From contig NZ_BBJO01000030.1 in the NCBI RefSeq assembly GCF_000739575.1, positions 1 to 64,000 of the forward strand: a DNA stretch of 64,000 nucleotides, read 5' to 3'. How positions within the stretch are numbered: the first letter of the stretch is position 1; every line of letters starts with the position of its first letter. Position numbers and translations under genes: made by a program. Of this stretch, positions 42,966 to 51,752 are shown one piece after another. The stretch is from Halobellus rufus. GTDB taxonomy: Archaea > Halobacteriota > Halobacteria > Halobacteriales > Haloferacaceae. The notes beneath the pieces are model-generated. The model was not told the DNA's origin, searched no databases, and worked only from the letters and a program-made list of their open reading frames with translations.

Positions 42966-43994
42966 ATGGTCGAAGCTGAACAGATCCGACAGAGCAAGCA
43001 GATCCAGCGTCGAACGGGGAAGACCTTCCACCTCGCGACGCGAGTCCTCCCCGAACGCGTCCGTCACGCGACGTACGTGCTGTACGCGTTCTTCAGAGTG
43101 GCCGACGAAGTCGTCGACGCCGCCGACACGGCTCCGCCGGCCGAACAGCGCCGCCGACTCGAGGAGCTGCGCCGACAGGCGCTCGGCCGCGAGGAGAGCG
43201 ACGACCCGGTCCTCGTCGCGTTCGCCGAACTCCGCGAGCGGTACGACATCCCCGAGTCGGACGTCGAGGTGTTCGTCGATGCGATGCTCGCCGACATCGA
43301 GAAGGACCGCTACGAGACCTACGAGGAGTTGGAGGCGTACATGGACGGGTCGGCGGCGGCCGTCGGCCGGATGATGACTCAGATTATGGAGGCGCCGGAG
43401 GCAGAGCGCGCGCTCCCCCACGCGACGGCGCTGGGCGAGGCGTTCCAGCTCTCGAACTTCCTCCGGGACGTCCGCGAGGACGTCGTCGAGCGCGACCGGA
43501 TCTACCTCCCGCGGGAGACGCTCGCGGAACACGGCGTGACCGAAGAGCAGGTGCTGAACTTCGAGTACGACGAGAACTTCCGCGCGGCGATGGAGTCGGA
43601 GCTCCGGCGGACGGAGGCGCTGTACCGCGAGGGCGTCGAGGGCATCCGCTATCTCCCCGAGGACTGTCAGTTCGCCGTGTTGCTCGCGGTGGTCCTCTAC
43701 GCCGACCACCACCGCGAGATCCGGAAACTGGACTGCGACGTCCTCTCGACGACGCCGTCGCTGTCGACGCCGCGAAAGCTGCTGTTGCTCGCGAAGACCC
43801 GGCTGTACTGGGCGTTCGAGCGCGACCCCGTCGCCGTCTTCCGCCGCGTCAGCGTCGTTCCCTACCCGGAGGAGGGCGACGGCACCAGAGACCCCGGCCA
43901 CTCGGGCCCCTCGACGGATCGAACGTGGTGGCCGCTCCCCTCCGGCGGCGTCGGCCGGCGCGTCTCGGGGTGGATCCGCGGGTTCACCGAGTAG
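42966..43994 (+). CDS. crtB: Phytoene synthase
   Basis: 342 residues. Trans-isoprenyl synthase fold with the Asp-rich motif AFFRVADEVVDAAD and the second motif QLSNFLRDVREDVVERDRIYLP. Condenses two geranylgeranyl diphosphates to phytoene, the first step of bacterioruberin synthesis. Convergent with cruF, whose 3' end is 18 bases away. Confidence 0.94.
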   Translation: MVEAEQIRQSKQIQRRTGKTFHLATRVLPERVRHATYVLYAFFRVADEVVDAADTAPPAEQRRRLEELRRQALGREESDDPVLVAFAELRERYDIPESDVEVFVDAMLADIEKDRYETYEELEAYMDGSAAAVGRMMTQIMEAPEAERALPHATALGEAFQLSNFLRDVREDVVERDRIYLPRETLAEHGVTEEQVLNFEYDENFRAAMESELRRTEALYREGVEGIRYLPEDCQFAVLLAVVLYADHHREIRKLDCDVLSTTPSLSTPRKLLLLAKTRLYWAFERDPVAVFRRVSVVPYPEEGDGTRDPGHSGPSTDRTWWPLPSGGVGRRVSGWIRGFTE

Positions 43995-44012
43995 CGCGCG
44001 ACTGTCGTCGAT

Positions 44013-44927
44013 TCACCGGTTCCGCTCGGCCGCCGACTCTTCGCGGCCGGGACGAAGCCACGGAACCCCCGCCAGCGGCGCGTCGAACCGGTCCGTCGCG
44101 AGCAGTCCCAGACCGAACAGCGCAGCGAACGCGACGGGGATCCAGTTGCCGAACCACGCGTTGATGCCGCCCCAGAGGATGACGAAGGAGACGAGGTCGT
44201 CGAGGAGGAACTCGCAGTCGTCGAGTCGGTCGCGCAGCGCCCGGCGGTCGTACCCCCAGTCGAGGGCGACGACGGCGAGCGTGGCCGAGAGCACCCAGCC
44301 GGCGTAGTTCGACAGCGGGACGCCGTAGAACGCGCCGCCGTTCGGGTACACCCAGAAGCCGAGCGCGACGGCTCCGGGGTCGAGGACGACGTCCATCGTC
44401 AGCACCGCGGCGATCACCGCGAGCAACCGGACGCTCGTCCGCGCGGCGCGCTCGCCCAAGAGGAGGAGACAGAGCAGGTACGCGTTCATCACCAGCGGGA
44501 TGAAGAAGACCGGCAGGCCGAGCGGGACGCCGGCGACGATCGGGCCGAGGTCGACGCCGTAGAAGAACTCACCGTAGGGGAGGCCCGTGTGGACGCCGAG
44601 GTACTCGATCCCGTAGGCGTACAGCGTCAGCGCGCCGACGCCCGTCGCCGCCCGCCGGTCGGTGATCGGGAGCACACCGACGACGAGCGGCGAGCGCATC
44701 ACGAGCGTCCCGAGCAGGATCAGCAGGCCGTTGAACGCCAGCGGCTCGGGGAGCGCGCCCTCGGCGCTGGCGAGCAGGAGCACGATCCCGTTGAGCGGGA
44801 AGAACACCGAGATCGTAAAGCGGTTTTCCCTGATCAGCCGCTCCAGTCGGATCTCCCACTCGGCGCGCGTCCGCGGGATCCGAGCGGCCAGCGACGACTG
44901 CCCCGCCGAACTGCCGCCGTCAGGCAT
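44013..44927 (-). CDS. cruF: Bisanhydrobacterioruberin hydratase (CruF)
   Basis: 304 residues, about seven membrane helices, with LYAYGIEYLGVHTGLPYGEFFYG and GFWVYPNGGAFYGVPLSNYAGW, typical of the CruF carotenoid hydratase family. Hydrates the terminal C5 units of bisanhydrobacterioruberin. Overlaps lyeJ by 8 nt in the crtD-lyeJ-cruF operon. Confidence 0.9.
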   Translation of the reverse strand: MPDGGSSAGQSSLAARIPRTRAEWEIRLERLIRENRFTISVFFPLNGIVLLLASAEGALPEPLAFNGLLILLGTLVMRSPLVVGVLPITDRRAATGVGALTLYAYGIEYLGVHTGLPYGEFFYGVDLGPIVAGVPLGLPVFFIPLVMNAYLLCLLLLGERAARTSVRLLAVIAAVLTMDVVLDPGAVALGFWVYPNGGAFYGVPLSNYAGWVLSATLAVVALDWGYDRRALRDRLDDCEFLLDDLVSFVILWGGINAWFGNWIPVAFAALFGLGLLATDRFDAPLAGVPWLRPGREESAAERNR

Positions 44928-45783
44928 ACACGAGCCTCCAGAGCGCGCCGAGCGTCAGGAGTGCGCCGACGGCCGTATTCACGACGGGATACCACCAGTA
45001 GGCGCGCTCGACGTCGACCTCGGAGCGGTAGATCCCGAAGACGAGGAGCGGGTAGGCCACGAGGAGCGCCCCGATCCTGCCGTCGACGAGCGCGAAGACG
45101 GCCGCGGCGGCGAGCCAGCACGCCAGACAGTACGCGAGCGTGCGCCGCTCCCCGAGGTACGTCGCCGTGGTCCGAATGCCGGCCTCTCTGTCGGGGTCGA
45201 TGTCGGGGATCGCCGAGAACGTGTGCATCCCCATCGTCCAGAGCCACGCGCCCGCGACCGCCGCGAGCGGCGGATGCGCCCCCGCCACCGTCGCGTACGC
45301 GGCCGCGCCAGGGAGGATGTACAGGCCGTTCGAGACCGAGTCGAGAAACGGGGTCGTCTTGAATCGGAGCGGGGGCGCGGAGTACTGAAGTCCGAGGGCG
45401 AAAAAGCCCAGCAGGTACGGCCACGCCGCGGGCGGGGCGACCGCGAAAACGGCGACGCCTGCGAGCGCCGACGCGGCGATCACCACCGCCACCAGCGGAT
45501 CGCCGCGCCAGCGCGCTTCCCGCTCGTCTTTCTTGGGATTGCCGGCGTCGATGTCGGCGTCGAAGACGTCGTTGACGCCGTAGAGGAAGACGTTCGCCGG
45601 GATGAGGAAGTACGCGAACAGGCCGACCGTCACCGGGGTGAAGAGCGCCGCGGTCGTCTCCGCGCCGTAGGCGACGCCGACGACGACGGGGCCGGCGAGG
45701 TAGAGCCAAAAGCGCGGTCGCGAGAGCGTCAGCAGGTACCGGAGCCGGCCGACCGGTCGCGTCGCTCGGGCGGGGATCGTCAT
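44920..45783 (-). CDS. lyeJ: Lycopene elongase / UbiA prenyltransferase
   Basis: 287 residues, nine or so membrane helices. UbiA motifs NDVFDADIDAGNPKKDEREAR and the second DIDPDREAGIRTTATYLGERRTL provide the two Mg2+-binding Asp clusters. Adds C5 units to both ends of lycopene and hydrates, leading to bacterioruberin. Centre of the carotenoid operon. Confidence 0.92.
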   Translation of the reverse strand: MTIPARATRPVGRLRYLLTLSRPRFWLYLAGPVVVGVAYGAETTAALFTPVTVGLFAYFLIPANVFLYGVNDVFDADIDAGNPKKDEREARWRGDPLVAVVIAASALAGVAVFAVAPPAAWPYLLGFFALGLQYSAPPLRFKTTPFLDSVSNGLYILPGAAAYATVAGAHPPLAAVAGAWLWTMGMHTFSAIPDIDPDREAGIRTTATYLGERRTLAYCLACWLAAAAVFALVDGRIGALLVAYPLLVFGIYRSEVDVERAYWWYPVVNTAVGALLTLGALWRLVYA

Positions 45784-45822
45784 CGACTCAGTCCCTCCGT
45801 TCGAGTGTCGGCCGTCATCCGC

Positions 45823-47325
45823 TCAATCGGCCCGCTCGGCCATCGCCTCGGCCGTCAGTTCGCCGCTGATCAGACACATCGGCACGCCGATGCCGGGCGT
45901 GGTGAACGACCCGGTGAAGAACATCCCGTCGACTTCCGCGGAGTGGTGCGGCGGCCGGAACAGCGCCGTCTGCCGGAGCGTGTGCGCGAGGCCGAGGGCG
46001 GTCCCCTTCGTGCTGTTGTATCGGTCCGCGAAGTCGTTCACGCAGAAGGACTCCTCGACGACGATCCGGTCGCGGAGTTCGACGCCGGTGTTCGCCGCGA
46101 TGTCGTCCAACACGAGGTCGCGGAACTCCGCGCGGAGTTCGGGCGTGTCCTCCAGGCCCGCGGCGATCGGCACGAGCGCGAAGAGGTTCGAGTGGCCCTC
46201 CGGCGCGACGTCGTCGTCGGTCTCGGAGGGGACGCAGAGGTAGTACGCCGGGTCCTCGGGCCACGCCGGGTCGTCGAAGATCCGCTCGAAGTGCTCGTCC
46301 CAGTCGGTCGGGAGCACGAGCGTGTGGTGTTCGAGCGGGTCGACGTCGCCCTCGACGCCGAGGTAGAGCAGGAACGCCGAGGGCGCGTAGGTTCTCGACT
46401 CCCAGTACTCCTCGTCGTACTGGCGCTTCTCCGGCGGGAGCAGTTCCATCTCCGTGTGTCGGTAGTCGGCGTCGCTGACGACGTAGTCGGCGTAGAACTC
46501 CGCATCCCCTTCGGTCCGCACGACGAACGCGCCCTCGCGACCCCGGATCTCGGTGACGGGCGCGTCGGTGCGGAAGTCGACGCCGAGTTCCTCGCCGAGC
46601 GCGACGACGCCGTCGACGACGCCGCCGAGCCCGTCCTCGGGGTAGTACACGCCCATATTGAAGTCGACGTGACTCATCAGGTTGTACAGCGCGGGCGTGT
46701 TCGTCGGCGCGCCGCCGAGGAACACCAGCGTGTACTGCATGATCTGCTGGAGCTTCGGGTGGTCGAAGTACTTCTCGACGTGGCCCTGCATCGAACCGAT
46801 CAACGAGAGGCCGCGGGCGTTCTTCGCGACGTCCCAGTCGAGGAACTCCCGGATCGACGTGCGGTCCTCGTAGACGAAGTGCTCCATCCCGACCTCGTAG
46901 TTGATCTTCGACTTCTCCAGGTAGTCGTCGAAGCGCTCGCCAGCCCCGGGTTCGTAGGACTCGAAGACCTCGCGGTTCCGTTCGAGGTCCGGCACCATGT
47001 CCACCCGATCTCCGTCTTTGAAGAAGATCCGGTAGTGCGGATCGAGCCGCGTGAGATCGTAGTAATCGCCGGGCTCGCGTCCGAAGTATCCGAAGAACCG
47101 CTCGAAGACGTCGGGCATCAGGTACCACGACGGCCCCATATCGAAGCGGAACCCGTCGACTTCGAGCCGGCTGGCGCGACCGCCCAACTGCTCGTTCTTT
47201 TCGAGGAGCGTCACGTCGGCACCGGCACCGGCGAGATAGCAGGCCGTCGAGAGACCGCCGAAACCGCCACCGACGACGACGACGTCCGCGCCGTCGAGGG
47301 AGCGAAGATCCGAGAGCGCATCCAT
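45823..47325 (-). CDS. crtD: Carotenoid 3,4-desaturase / phytoene desaturase family
   Basis: 500 residues. FAD-binding GGGFGGLSTACYLAGAGADVTLLEKNEQLGGRAS and C-terminal LAHTLRQTALFRPPHHS with GSFTTPGIGVPMCLISGELTAE. In haloarchaea the desaturase beside lyeJ and cruF is CrtD (3,4-desaturation); a CrtI role on phytoene cannot be excluded by sequence alone. First gene of the operon. Confidence 0.88.
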   Translation of the reverse strand: MDALSDLRSLDGADVVVVGGGFGGLSTACYLAGAGADVTLLEKNEQLGGRASRLEVDGFRFDMGPSWYLMPDVFERFFGYFGREPGDYYDLTRLDPHYRIFFKDGDRVDMVPDLERNREVFESYEPGAGERFDDYLEKSKINYEVGMEHFVYEDRTSIREFLDWDVAKNARGLSLIGSMQGHVEKYFDHPKLQQIMQYTLVFLGGAPTNTPALYNLMSHVDFNMGVYYPEDGLGGVVDGVVALGEELGVDFRTDAPVTEIRGREGAFVVRTEGDAEFYADYVVSDADYRHTEMELLPPEKRQYDEEYWESRTYAPSAFLLYLGVEGDVDPLEHHTLVLPTDWDEHFERIFDDPAWPEDPAYYLCVPSETDDDVAPEGHSNLFALVPIAAGLEDTPELRAEFRDLVLDDIAANTGVELRDRIVVEESFCVNDFADRYNSTKGTALGLAHTLRQTALFRPPHHSAEVDGMFFTGSFTTPGIGVPMCLISGELTAEAMAERAD

Positions 47326-47420
47326 AGGGCTACAGTGGTGCGTGGAGGGTATAAATCGGCTGGCCAGATGGCGTCACCGTGCGGGCGGGCGACGATCCGG
47401 ACGCCGCACAGAGCGGAGGC

Positions 47421-47429
47421 GTTATTAAT
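47421..47429 (+). promoter_or_regulatory. TATA box of the ZIP-type gene
   Basis: GTTATTAAT is centred ~26 nt upstream of the GTG at 47451, pointing to a leaderless transcript and supporting that start. Confidence 0.5.
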
Positions 47430-47450
47430 ATCGAGAAAGGAATTCATATC

Positions 47451-48281
47451 GTGACGCGAATCTCTCGGCTCGGTCTCGGCGCGACGGTCGTCCTCGTCGC
47501 GCTGTCGGCGCTCGCAGTCGTCGTCGAGGTGACGAACGCCGTCAAGCTGGTCGGTATCTCGTGGGTCGCGTTCCTGGCGATGGCGCTGGCCGCGCCCCTC
47601 GGCGCGCGGACGGCGAGCGAGAGCGCCGGCGCGCTGGTCTGGGGCTACGGGCTCGCCGCGGGCGCGATGGTGACGAGCGCGGCGGTCTTTCTCGTGCCGC
47701 AGGCGATCGGCCAGCACCCGCAGTGGGGCGGCTTCGGCGTGGCCTTCGGCCTCTTGGCCGGGTTCGCCTCCCACACGATCGGTCACCGGCTCGCACACAT
47801 GGACCTCCCGATGGATCGGACCGTCGCGGAGCTGACCGCTCACGCCCTCTCGGCGGGCGCGATCATCGGGATCATTTACGGGAACATGCCGGAACTCGGC
47901 GCGCTTCTCGGACTCGCGATCGTCTCGCACAAGGGACCGGCCGGTTACGCCGCAGCGCGGCGTCTCGCGTCCGCCGGGCGCGACCCGTCGGTGCTTCTGC
48001 TCCCGGCGACCGGCGTCGGCCTCGCGGGGCTCACCGCGTCGCTGATCGCGCTCCCGGCGACCGGGCCGCTTCGCGGGCTGGTCTTCGGCTTCGCCGCCGG
48101 GGTGTTCCTCCACGTCGCGATGGACTTCCTCCCGCGCTGTGAGATCGGCAGCGAGATCCACGACCTCCTCTCGGTCTCCGGCGACGCCCACGCGCTGCTG
48201 GACAGACTGCGCGTCCACGCCGTGGCGTCGACCGCGCTCGGCGGCCTCGCCGTCCTGCTCGCGTGGCTCGTGATCGCTTGA
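47451..48281 (+). CDS. ZIP-family metal transporter-like protein
   Basis: 276 residues from the GTG at 47451; eight hydrophobic helices. HTIGHRLAH, then AHALSAGAIIGIIYGNMPELG, AIVSHKGPAGYAAAR and FLHVAMDFLP place His and Glu residues as in ZIP metal sites. Probably imports a divalent cation; identity unknown. Confidence 0.75.
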   Translation: MTRISRLGLGATVVLVALSALAVVVEVTNAVKLVGISWVAFLAMALAAPLGARTASESAGALVWGYGLAAGAMVTSAAVFLVPQAIGQHPQWGGFGVAFGLLAGFASHTIGHRLAHMDLPMDRTVAELTAHALSAGAIIGIIYGNMPELGALLGLAIVSHKGPAGYAAARRLASAGRDPSVLLLPATGVGLAGLTASLIALPATGPLRGLVFGFAAGVFLHVAMDFLPRCEIGSEIHDLLSVSGDAHALLDRLRVHAVASTALGGLAVLLAWLVIA

Positions 48282-48368
48282 GTCGGGTCCCCCAACGATA
48301 CTGTCGTTCCAGCGTCGTCGACGCGGTAGCGAGCGTGTATTTTTCACCGGCCGCCTCGTGTCTGCAGT

Positions 48369-48731
48369 ATGAGCGTTCGCACAGTCGCGGTGGCGGTCGT
48401 GGCGGGGATCGCTGCCTTCCTCGTGAGCGCAGTCGCAGTGATCGAACTCCTGCTCCCGACGATGGAGTTCTCGGTGTTCGTCGCGCTCCCCGCGGGAATC
48501 TTCGTGGGTTCGGCGGTGACTTCTCTCGTTCTGTTCGCGTACCGCGGCGGCGACGACACTCGGAGGATCGCGAACGCGATCGGCGCGTTCGCGGCGACGT
48601 TCCTCGTCGCGTTCGGCGTCGTCCTGTTCGTCGTCGGCGTCGGCGCTGTCGTCTCGCTTCTCGTGGCTATCGTCGTCGGCGCGGTCGGGGCGCTGGTCGT
48701 CTATCTACGCGGCCGAGGCGATTCGGCGTAA
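48369..48731 (+). CDS. Four-helix membrane protein, hypothetical
   Basis: 120 residues with four hydrophobic segments (~5-27, ~35-57, ~68-88, ~90-112) and few charged loops. Small haloarchaeal membrane family; no motif. Its TAA lies against the terminator of the convergent DoxX gene. Confidence 0.7.
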   Translation: MSVRTVAVAVVAGIAAFLVSAVAVIELLLPTMEFSVFVALPAGIFVGSAVTSLVLFAYRGGDDTRRIANAIGAFAATFLVAFGVVLFVVGVGAVVSLLVAIVVGAVGALVVYLRGRGDSA

Positions 48732-48748
48732 AAAAGGCGGCAGCCGCC
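48730..48748 (-). terminator. Intrinsic-type terminator of the doxX gene
   Basis: On the minus strand GGCGGCTGCCGCC is followed by TTTTTT right after the doxX stop. The 5-bp stem with 3-nt loop is small but clear. Confidence 0.6.
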
Positions 48749-49303
48749 TCAGCCGAGGAGGTACCGCATCCACGGATACCGCTCGATCAGCGGTTCGCCG
48801 CCGACCTCGTACTGCTCGATGTAGCTGTCCAGTCCGAGGATCCGCCCGGCGCCGAACGCGGCAACCGAGAGGAACACGAGCATGTACGCGAAGTCGCCGT
48901 TGATGTAGCCGTGGGAGATGTCCCAGTTCCCGAGGTAGAACAGGAGCATCATAAACGCGCCCCAGAACGCCGCAAACCGCGTCAGGGCCCCGAAGATGAC
49001 GCCGAGTCCGATCAACAGCTCACCCCACGGGACGGCGATGTTGACGAAGTCGACGAACCACGGCGTCTCTCCCATCGCGACGAACAGGCCGGCGAGCGGG
49101 CTACCGTTCGACGGCGGTGCGTTCTGGAGGTAGCCCGCGGCGCTGAAACTCCCCGACAGCACCTTGTCGAAGCCGCTCTGGAAGAACGCCAGGCCGATCA
49201 TCAGCCTGAGCGCGAGGATGAACCAGACGCTCAGGGTGTGTAGCTTTCCCTCCGCGGTGAATCCGGCGATCGTGCTCCGGAGTCTGATTTCTTGGGTAGA
49301 CAT
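48749..49303 (-). CDS. DoxX/DoxD-family membrane protein
   Basis: 184 residues from the ATG at 49303. Four helices with RLMIGLAFFQSGFDKVLSG, VNIAVPWGELLIGLGVIFGALTRFAAFWGAFMM, and YINGDFAYML. DoxD-type proteins can be part of thiosulfate:quinone oxidoreductase or general redox stress responses. No partner gene adjacent. Confidence 0.85.
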   Translation of the reverse strand: MSTQEIRLRSTIAGFTAEGKLHTLSVWFILALRLMIGLAFFQSGFDKVLSGSFSAAGYLQNAPPSNGSPLAGLFVAMGETPWFVDFVNIAVPWGELLIGLGVIFGALTRFAAFWGAFMMLLFYLGNWDISHGYINGDFAYMLVFLSVAAFGAGRILGLDSYIEQYEVGGEPLIERYPWMRYLLG

Positions 49304-49530
49304 GATGTACACCTCAATGTCGAGTACGCGTATTAAAAAGGTGGGGCCGTGGTTACCAGTTATTCACACTCGGTACACATCCGGGCCGGGTCGTCGGTGC
49401 GAACGCAGTCTATTGCGGGGTGGAAACAGACGGTAGGAACGGATTAGCGACGCGGTCGTTCCGGTGGTCCGTGGTATCCGCTCTATTATTATGCCGTTCG
49501 CCGAGCGTACCCCTCGGTGGTGTTTGGGCA

Positions 49531-50307
49531 ATGTCACTTCTCGACGGGAAAACCGCGGTCGTCACGGGCGGTAGTTCGGGCATCGGCCGCGCGATCGCGC
49601 GCGGGTTCGCAGAGCAGGGAGCCGAGGCCGTCGTCGTCGCCGACGTCCGCGAACAACCGAAGGAGGGCGGACCACCGACCCACGAACTGATCGAAACGGA
49701 GACCGACACGAGCTCGGTGTTCGTCGAGTGCGACGTGACTGACCGCTCGGACCTCCGCGAGGCGGTCGACGCGGCCGAGGCCGCGGGCGGTCTCGACGTT
49801 CTGGTGAACAACGCCGGGATCTGGCGGTCCGAGGAGTTTTTCGAGGTCACCGAAGCGGAGTTCCAGCGGATGCTCGATATCAACCTCAAGGGGGCGTACT
49901 TCGGCTCTCAGATCGCCGCCGAGCGGTTGGTGGAAGGCGACAGTGGAGCCATCATCAACGTCTCCAGCATCGCCGGTCTCTTCGGCAACGGCGACTGGCC
50001 GACGTACGCCGCGTCGAAGGGCGGACTGACGACGCTGACGTACTCGCTCGCACACAAACTCGGGGGGCACGGGATCCGCGTGAACGCGATCCACCCGGGC
50101 GGGGTGCAGACGATGATCGGCGGCGAGCCGAGCGACCCGGAAGCGGCGGCCGAACAGGCCGAGCAGTTCACCCAGATGGTGCCGCTCGGGCGGTACGGGC
50201 AACCCGAAGACATCGCGGGCGCGGCGACGTTCCTCGCGAGCGACTTGGCGAGTTACGTCACCGGGGAATCGCTCGTCGTCGACGGCGGGTGGACGAGTTG
50301 GCGGTGA
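49531..50307 (+). CDS. SDR-family oxidoreductase
   Basis: 258 residues. TGGSSGIGRAIA cofactor motif, NNAG, catalytic NVSS and YAASK, and a VDGG C-terminus, so a full classical short-chain dehydrogenase. Substrate unknown. Its stop overlaps the next start (GTGA), so it may be co-transcribed with the transhydrogenase. Confidence 0.9.
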   Translation: MSLLDGKTAVVTGGSSGIGRAIARGFAEQGAEAVVVADVREQPKEGGPPTHELIETETDTSSVFVECDVTDRSDLREAVDAAEAAGGLDVLVNNAGIWRSEEFFEVTEAEFQRMLDINLKGAYFGSQIAAERLVEGDSGAIINVSSIAGLFGNGDWPTYAASKGGLTTLTYSLAHKLGGHGIRVNAIHPGGVQTMIGGEPSDPEAAAEQAEQFTQMVPLGRYGQPEDIAGAATFLASDLASYVTGESLVVDGGWTSWR

Positions 50308-51452
50308 GCGTCGGCGTCCCGGGAGAGCGATCGACCGAGGAGACGCGCGTCGCGCTCGTTCCGTCGGTCGCGCGGGATCTCCTCGGGCAGGACCACGAGG
50401 TAATCGTATCGTCGGGAGCGGGGGACCGAACGGACTGGAGCGACGCGCAGTACGCCGCCGTCGGTTGCGACGTCGTCGAAGACCGCGATGCGGTCTTCGA
50501 GCGGTCGGACGTGATTCTGCACGTTCGCGCGCTGGGTGCCGCGTCCACGGACGCGATAGAACCGTATCGAGAGGGACAGACGGTCATCGGGTTGCTCGGC
50601 CCCTACGAGATCGACGAGGCGACGTTCGAGGTGCTCGCGGACCGTCGAATCAGCGCGTTCGCCCTCGAACTGCTGCCGCGAATCGGGCGGGCACAGCAGA
50701 TGGACGTGCTGACTTCGATGGCGAGCGTCGCCGGGTACAAGGCGGCGGTGACGGCGGCGGACGCCTTACCGAGTCTCTTTCCGATGCAGATGACGGCGGC
50801 GGGGACGGTCCGTCCCGCGTCGGTCTTCGTCGTCGGAGCGGGTGTTGCGGGCCTCCAAGCGATCGCGACGTCGAAGCGACTGGGTGCGCGGGTCCGCGCG
50901 TACGACATCCGACCGGCCGTCGCCGAGGAGGTCGAGAGCCTCGGCGCGGACTTCCTCGAACTCGACGTCGAGGCGACCGAGACGACGGCCGCGGACGGAT
51001 ACGCGCGGGAGCAAGACGCGGAATTCTACCGCAAACAGCGCGAGGCGATGACAGCGGCCGTCGGGGACGCGGACGTCGTGATCACCTCAGCGGCGGTCCC
51101 CGGCCGGGCGGCCCCGACGCTCGTGACCGCTGCGATGATCGAGGAGATGGACGCGGGGTCCGTCGTCGTCGACGTGGCCGCAGACGGCGGCGGCAACTGC
51201 GAGCCGACTCGGGCGGGCGAGGTGATCGAATACGACGGCGTCACCGTCATCGGTCACACGAACCTTCCCGCGCGCGTCGCCCACACGGCGAGCCAGCTCT
51301 TCGCGAACAACGTCGCGAACTTCCTCGACGGCCTCCTCGAAGACGGCCGCCTCCACGTCGACGTCGACGACGAGATCGTCGACGCCACGCTGCTCACGCA
51401 CGACGGAGCCGTCCGAGCGCCGCATCGGAGGGGAGGTTCCGATGCCGCGTAG
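50304..51452 (+). CDS. pntA: NAD(P) transhydrogenase alpha subunit, dehydrogenase part
   Basis: 382 residues from the GTG at 50304. N-terminal alanine-dehydrogenase-like fold (GVPGERSTEETRVAL), the NAD loop VFVVGAGVAGLQAIATSKRLG and VVDVAADGGGNCE. Domain dI that binds NAD(H). Membrane part is on two further genes. Confidence 0.93.
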   Translation: MSVGVPGERSTEETRVALVPSVARDLLGQDHEVIVSSGAGDRTDWSDAQYAAVGCDVVEDRDAVFERSDVILHVRALGAASTDAIEPYREGQTVIGLLGPYEIDEATFEVLADRRISAFALELLPRIGRAQQMDVLTSMASVAGYKAAVTAADALPSLFPMQMTAAGTVRPASVFVVGAGVAGLQAIATSKRLGARVRAYDIRPAVAEEVESLGADFLELDVEATETTAADGYAREQDAEFYRKQREAMTAAVGDADVVITSAAVPGRAAPTLVTAAMIEEMDAGSVVVDVAADGGGNCEPTRAGEVIEYDGVTVIGHTNLPARVAHTASQLFANNVANFLDGLLEDGRLHVDVDDEIVDATLLTHDGAVRAPHRRGGSDAA

Positions 51453-51458
51453 CCGGGG

Positions 51459-51749
51459 GTGGACGCGGTGACGTTCGTCGAGAGCCTCACGCTGTTCGTC
51501 CTCGTCGGCTTCCTCGGTTACGAACTGATAACCAAGATCCCCGCGACGCTTCACACCCCGCTCATCGCGGGGACGAACGCGATTTCGGGGATCACCCTGA
51601 TCGGGTCGGTCCTCGTCGCGGGCTCGGGGCGTTCCACGCTCGCGACCGCCCTCGGCTTCGTCGCGGTCGTCCTCGCGACGATCAACGTCGTCGGCGGCTA
51701 CCTGATCAGTCACAAAATGCTCCGAAGCTTCGGGCGGCGGGGTGACTGA
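51459..51749 (+). CDS. NAD(P) transhydrogenase alpha subunit, membrane part
   Basis: 96 residues, three hydrophobic helices (LTLFVLVGFLGYEL, AISGITLIGSVLVAG, ALGFVAVVLATINVVGGYLIS). Corresponds to the C-terminal membrane part of bacterial PntA, split off as in other haloarchaea. Forms the proton channel with PntB. Confidence 0.87.
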   Translation: MDAVTFVESLTLFVLVGFLGYELITKIPATLHTPLIAGTNAISGITLIGSVLVAGSGRSTLATALGFVAVVLATINVVGGYLISHKMLRSFGRRGD

Positions 51750-51752
51750 TCG

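Noticed and set aside
44662-47454. 930-codon open frame on the plus strand over the carotenoid cluster
   Set aside because: It runs antisense to cruF, lyeJ and crtD, which have clear family motifs. Long antisense frames are expected in high-GC haloarchaeal DNA.
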